The notes under the pieces: generated by a model
Database searches by the model: none
Seen by the model: only the letters and a program-made list of their open reading frames with translations
Told to the model about the DNA's origin: nothing
Translations under genes and position numbers: made by a program
DNA from: Phycisphaerae bacterium
GTDB taxonomy: Bacteria; Planctomycetota; Phycisphaerae; JAJVII01
Direction of reading: 5' to 3'
DNA: 64,000 nucleotides
NCBI GenBank assembly: GCA_022072085.1
Contig: JAJVII010000020.1
Coordinates: 144,607-208,606, forward strand
Shown here: positions 61,297-64,000 of the stretch, one piece after another
Layout of the letters: every line of letters starts with the position of its first letter
How positions within the stretch are numbered: the stretch's first letter is position 1

Positions 61297-62496
61297 ATGA
61301 CCCGGACCCTCCTCTTCGCCTTCGTCCTCTTGGTCGCCTGCACCGGCGGCGTGCTGATCTACCGCGCGCTGGCCGTCCGCCGGCCGGCCCAGCCCGACGG
61401 CCGGACGATCACCGTCATCGATCTGGCCGGCCGCACCGTCACGCTCCGCCAGCCGATCCGCCGCATCGTCCTGCTGCGCAGCCGCGACGTCTACGACCTG
61501 TCGGCTGTGCTGGGCGACGAACTGCCCGACCGCCTGGTCGGCTGGGGCGATGACGTCCAGCTCTACGACACAGACGCGTACCGCAAGTACGTCGAGCGTT
61601 TCCCGTCGTTGGCCGGGCTGCCCGTCGTCGGCTCGGTGGTCAAGGATTCCGTCAGCACCGAGGCCGTGCTGGCGCTGGATCCGGACCTGGTCATCATCGA
61701 GGCCTCATCCGGCAGCAAGACCAGGAGCTTCCGCAAGCTGGAGGAGGCCGGCCTGCCGCTGCTGTGCGTCGAGCTTTCCCGCCGCCCGACGTGCGGCCCG
61801 CAGGAGACGATCGCCCTGCTGGGCAAGGTGCTCGGCCGCGAGGCCCGCACCCGCGAGATCGTCGCCTACATCGATGCCCAGTTCGACAAGGTGGCATCGC
61901 GGCTGGATCGCATCCCCCAGCCGCCGCCGTCGATCTACATCGAGGCCGGCAACCTCGGGCCCTCCACCTACAGCGCGACCTACAGCTCCGGCAATGACCG
62001 CGACGTGAGCTGGGGCTCGGTCATGAGCTACCTCCGCTGTCGCAACGTCATAGGCCAGAGCGTCGGGGGTATGGCCCCGACCAGCCCGGAATATCTGATC
62101 GCCGCCGATCCCGACCTGATCGTCGTCACCGGGGCCTGCTGGACCGCCCACGACGCCATGCGGCTGGGCTTCTACGCCCAGCCGGCCGAGTCGCGCCGCC
62201 TGCTGGCTGCCTTCACCGCCCGGCCGGGCTGGAGCGGGCTGAAGGCCGTCCGCAACGGCCGCGTCTATTCCGTCTTCCACGGCTTCTGCATGCACGCGGG
62301 CAACTTCTCGACCGTGCAGCAGTTGGCCAAGTGGCTCTACCCCGACCTGTTCGCCGACCTGCACCCGCAGCAGGCGCTGGAGGAGTTCCATCGCCGGTTC
62401 ATGCCGGTCGATTGCAGCGGCGTCTGGATGATCGGGCTGGACGCACCGGCTGACGACACGCCGGCCACCGCGCCCGACGGAGGCGGTTCGCCATGA
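61297..62496 (+). CDS. ABC transporter substrate-binding protein (siderophore/cobalamin type)
   Basis: 399 residues. One N-terminal hydrophobic segment (about 4-22) without a clean lipobox-cysteine placement (A-C-T-G-G follows at 15-16, so lipidation is possible). Two lobes joined by a long helix: R-R-I-V-L-L near the start of lobe 1, L-D-P-D-L-V-I-I-E, a long helix, then A-A-D-P-D-L-I-V-V in lobe 2, and V-R-N-G-R-V-Y near the end: the class III binding-protein fold for ferric siderophores, heme or cobalamin. It stops inside the next start (ATGA). Confidence 0.85.
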   Translation: MTRTLLFAFVLLVACTGGVLIYRALAVRRPAQPDGRTITVIDLAGRTVTLRQPIRRIVLLRSRDVYDLSAVLGDELPDRLVGWGDDVQLYDTDAYRKYVERFPSLAGLPVVGSVVKDSVSTEAVLALDPDLVIIEASSGSKTRSFRKLEEAGLPLLCVELSRRPTCGPQETIALLGKVLGREARTREIVAYIDAQFDKVASRLDRIPQPPPSIYIEAGNLGPSTYSATYSSGNDRDVSWGSVMSYLRCRNVIGQSVGGMAPTSPEYLIAADPDLIVVTGACWTAHDAMRLGFYAQPAESRRLLAAFTARPGWSGLKAVRNGRVYSVFHGFCMHAGNFSTVQQLAKWLYPDLFADLHPQQALEEFHRRFMPVDCSGVWMIGLDAPADDTPATAPDGGGSP

Positions 62497-63110
62497 CGCA
62501 TCACCCCCTGGCCGTCTTCGACGTGGACTGCCTCCAACTCAACGAGAGCGGCAACGGCCTGGAACTGCGGCGGCCCGACGCATTGCCCGCGCCCTCGGTG
62601 CGGCGGGCCCACGCGTGGATCGGCCTGCACGACGTGCCGCTGGTCTTCACCACCTGCTGCTCCGGCCGAATGCTGCCGCCCGACGGGCTGCCCGGCGTGC
62701 TGTTCGTGCCGCTGGACGGGGCCGACCGGTCGTGGGAGTCGCTGCTGGGCGACCACCGCCGCTTCTACATCCAGAAGAAGGCCTACGGCGACCCGAAGCT
62801 GAACTACGCCTGCCAAGCCTTCGACATGTTCGCCTCCAACGCCAACGCCGCCCGGCTGGTGCGGGCCCTGGGCGTCGAGCAGTGGGTCGTCTTCGGCAAC
62901 GCGTTCGACTTGTGCGTGAACGCCGCGGCCCGCGGGCTGCTGGCGCTCGGCCAGCGCGTCCGTGTGCTGGAGGGGATGTGCACGCCCGCGGCGACGGGCT
63001 ACGGGCCCTGCGGCACGTCGGAGAACCGCGCCCGCATCGTCGCCGAACTAGCGGCGATGGGCGCCGAGATGGCCACGCTCGACGACCTGCTGGCCACGGT
63101 GACGCCGTGA
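62493..63110 (+). CDS. Isochorismatase-like cysteine hydrolase
   Basis: 205 residues. F-D-V-D near 10 gives the catalytic Asp, I-Q-K-K near 92 the Lys, and G-N-A-F-D-L-C141-V-N-A-A-A the nucleophilic Cys of the isochorismatase-like hydrolases. Some relatives make siderophore precursors; others hydrolyse nicotinamide or small amides. Its place between a binding protein and its permease, with four-base overlaps on both sides (ATGA and GTGA), ties it to the uptake system, perhaps acting on the imported ligand. This is inference. Confidence 0.75.
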   Translation: MTHHPLAVFDVDCLQLNESGNGLELRRPDALPAPSVRRAHAWIGLHDVPLVFTTCCSGRMLPPDGLPGVLFVPLDGADRSWESLLGDHRRFYIQKKAYGDPKLNYACQAFDMFASNANAARLVRALGVEQWVVFGNAFDLCVNAAARGLLALGQRVRVLEGMCTPAATGYGPCGTSENRARIVAELAAMGAEMATLDDLLATVTP

Positions 63111-64000
63111 GCAAGACGCCCGCGCCGGCCGACACGGTCGGGGCCGACGGCTATCGCCGGCTCTCCCGCCGCCGGGCGCTGCTGCTGCTGGCGGCCGCCC
63201 TGCTGCTGTGCGCCAGCGTGCTGGCCGACGTGCTGACCGGACCGGCGAGGCTGACCCTGTCGCAGGTCGCCCAGGCCGTCCTTCACCCGGCCGACGTCAG
63301 CCCCAACCTCTACACCATCGTCTGGACGTTCCGCCTGCCGACGGCGCTGATGGCCGTCGCGGTCGGCGCGTCGCTGGGCGTCGCGGGCGTGCAGATGCAG
63401 ACGATCCTGAACAACCCGCTGGCCAGCCCGTACACGCTGGGCGTCTCGGGGGCCGCCGGTTTCGGCGCGGCCCTGGCGCTGGTGCTCGGGGCCGGGCTGT
63501 CGTCGGCGGCGTCGGCGGTCGTCGTGCCGGTCGCGGCGTTCGCGATGGCGATGCTCTGCTCGCTGGCGGTCTACGGCGTCGCCCGGCTGAAGCGCGGATC
63601 GGCTGAGGGGATCGTCCTGGCCGGCGTGGCGCTGCTGTTCCTGTTCAACTCCGGTGTCGCGTTCCTCCAGTACGTCGCGTCGGAAAACCAGCTCCAGGCG
63701 ATCGTCTTCTGGACCTTCGGCAGCCTCCAGGGGGCCGACTGGCCGAGGCTGGCCATCGTCGCCGCCGCCGCGGCCCTCGTCGTCGCGCTGCTCTGCACGC
63801 AGGTCTGGAAGCTGACGGCCCTTCGGCTGGGCGACCACCGGGCCCAGAGCCTGGGCGTAAACGTCCCGCGTCTTCGGCTGGGCGTGCTGGTGCTGGTTTC
63901 GCTGCTGACGGCGACGGCGGTCTGCTTCGTCGGGGCGATCGGTTTCATCGGCCTGGTCGGGCCGCATCTGGCGCGGATGCTCGTCGGCGAGGACCAGCGT
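63107..64000 (+). CDS. FecCD-family ABC permease, cut by the window edge
   Basis: 298 codons are visible with no stop before the right edge. A GTG at 63107 overlaps the preceding stop (GTGA). About eight membrane helices can be seen; R-L-P-T-A-L-M-A, G-V-A-G-V-Q-M-Q, N-P-L-A-S-P-Y-T-L-G-V-S-G-A-A and F-I-G-L-V-G-P-H-L-A-R are the family motifs. It carries iron-siderophore, heme or cobalamin with the binding protein two genes back; the ATPase gene probably lies just beyond the window. Confidence 0.9.
   Translation, partial: MSKTPAPADTVGADGYRRLSRRRALLLLAAALLLCASVLADVLTGPARLTLSQVAQAVLHPADVSPNLYTIVWTFRLPTALMAVAVGASLGVAGVQMQTILNNPLASPYTLGVSGAAGFGAALALVLGAGLSSAASAVVVPVAAFAMAMLCSLAVYGVARLKRGSAEGIVLAGVALLFLFNSGVAFLQYVASENQLQAIVFWTFGSLQGADWPRLAIVAAAAALVVALLCTQVWKLTALRLGDHRAQSLGVNVPRLRLGVLVLVSLLTATAVCFVGAIGFIGLVGPHLARMLVGEDQR

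Overview
The window is high-GC DNA (roughly two thirds G+C by eye) carrying 51 recognisable protein genes, all of ordinary chromosomal type, with no rRNA, tRNA, phage, insertion sequence or CRISPR array that I could find. Two tandem PEP-CTERM proteins, two pseudopilin-like proteins with the H-X9-DG tail motif, a formylglycine sulfatase, GH172/DUF2961, DUF4091 and GH4-type sugar enzymes, the GldA/F/G-DUF4340 transporter set and many Cys-anchored lipoproteins together suggest a member of the Planctomycetota, probably Phycisphaerae-like. The hybrid cluster protein points to nitrosative or low-oxygen stress. The taxonomic assignment is inference.

Layout. 1-5770: a cut lipoprotein, a Nudix hydrolase, a VKOR-thioredoxin membrane protein, a WaaP-like kinase and a DUF4091 operon. 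5771-7621: a repeat-rich gap, then hcp with an FNR/DNR-type box placed at about -41.5. 7622-11267: two PEP-CTERM paralogues, each preceded by a long near-perfect hairpin of one family; the second has a near-consensus sigma-54 promoter. 11342-18530: a transglutaminase-like protein, a GNAT-esterase pair, GH172, a winged-helix protein and an M48 protease. 18624-28426: GH4 plus amidohydrolase, a PDZ lipoprotein, an APC-UspA transporter and a large hexapeptide-repeat protein. 28663-38028: an IDH/MocA-AKR fusion, then the GldA/GldF/GldG/DUF4340 set. 38033-43633: a lipoprotein, an MFS transporter and sdhCAB (type B succinate dehydrogenase/fumarate reductase). 43768-52760: a second transglutaminase, a pseudopilin, an SH3 protein, nagA, a radical SAM protein, an HTH protein, a TsaC-LMW-phosphatase fusion and rpiB. 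52925-57056: sulfatase, an unknown protein and an M20 peptidase. 57057-57612: a gene-free stretch that looks like a sigma-54-driven structured RNA unit. 57613-64000: a GT2 glycosyltransferase, ribosomal protein S1, and a tightly overlapping operon of pseudopilin, metal/siderophore-type binding protein, cysteine hydrolase and FecCD permease running off the edge.

How the parts fit: many genes suit a glycan-degrading, heterotrophic life (sulfatase, GH4, GH172, DUF4091, NagA, sugar oxidoreductases), with core respiration (SdhCAB), tRNA t6A synthesis, pentose phosphate (RpiB) and envelope functions. Most of the unexplained signal is between genes: (i) the candidate sigma-54 RNA unit at 57100-57510 with two identical spaced upstream sites, (ii) a three-member hairpin family at 7815, 9385 and 46348, (iii) at least seven long inverted repeats made of short degenerate words such as CACGRAK, and (iv) a G-run array with exact 8-nt period at 5868-5911. 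Everything here was read by eye; homology calls are recognition of motifs, not database results.
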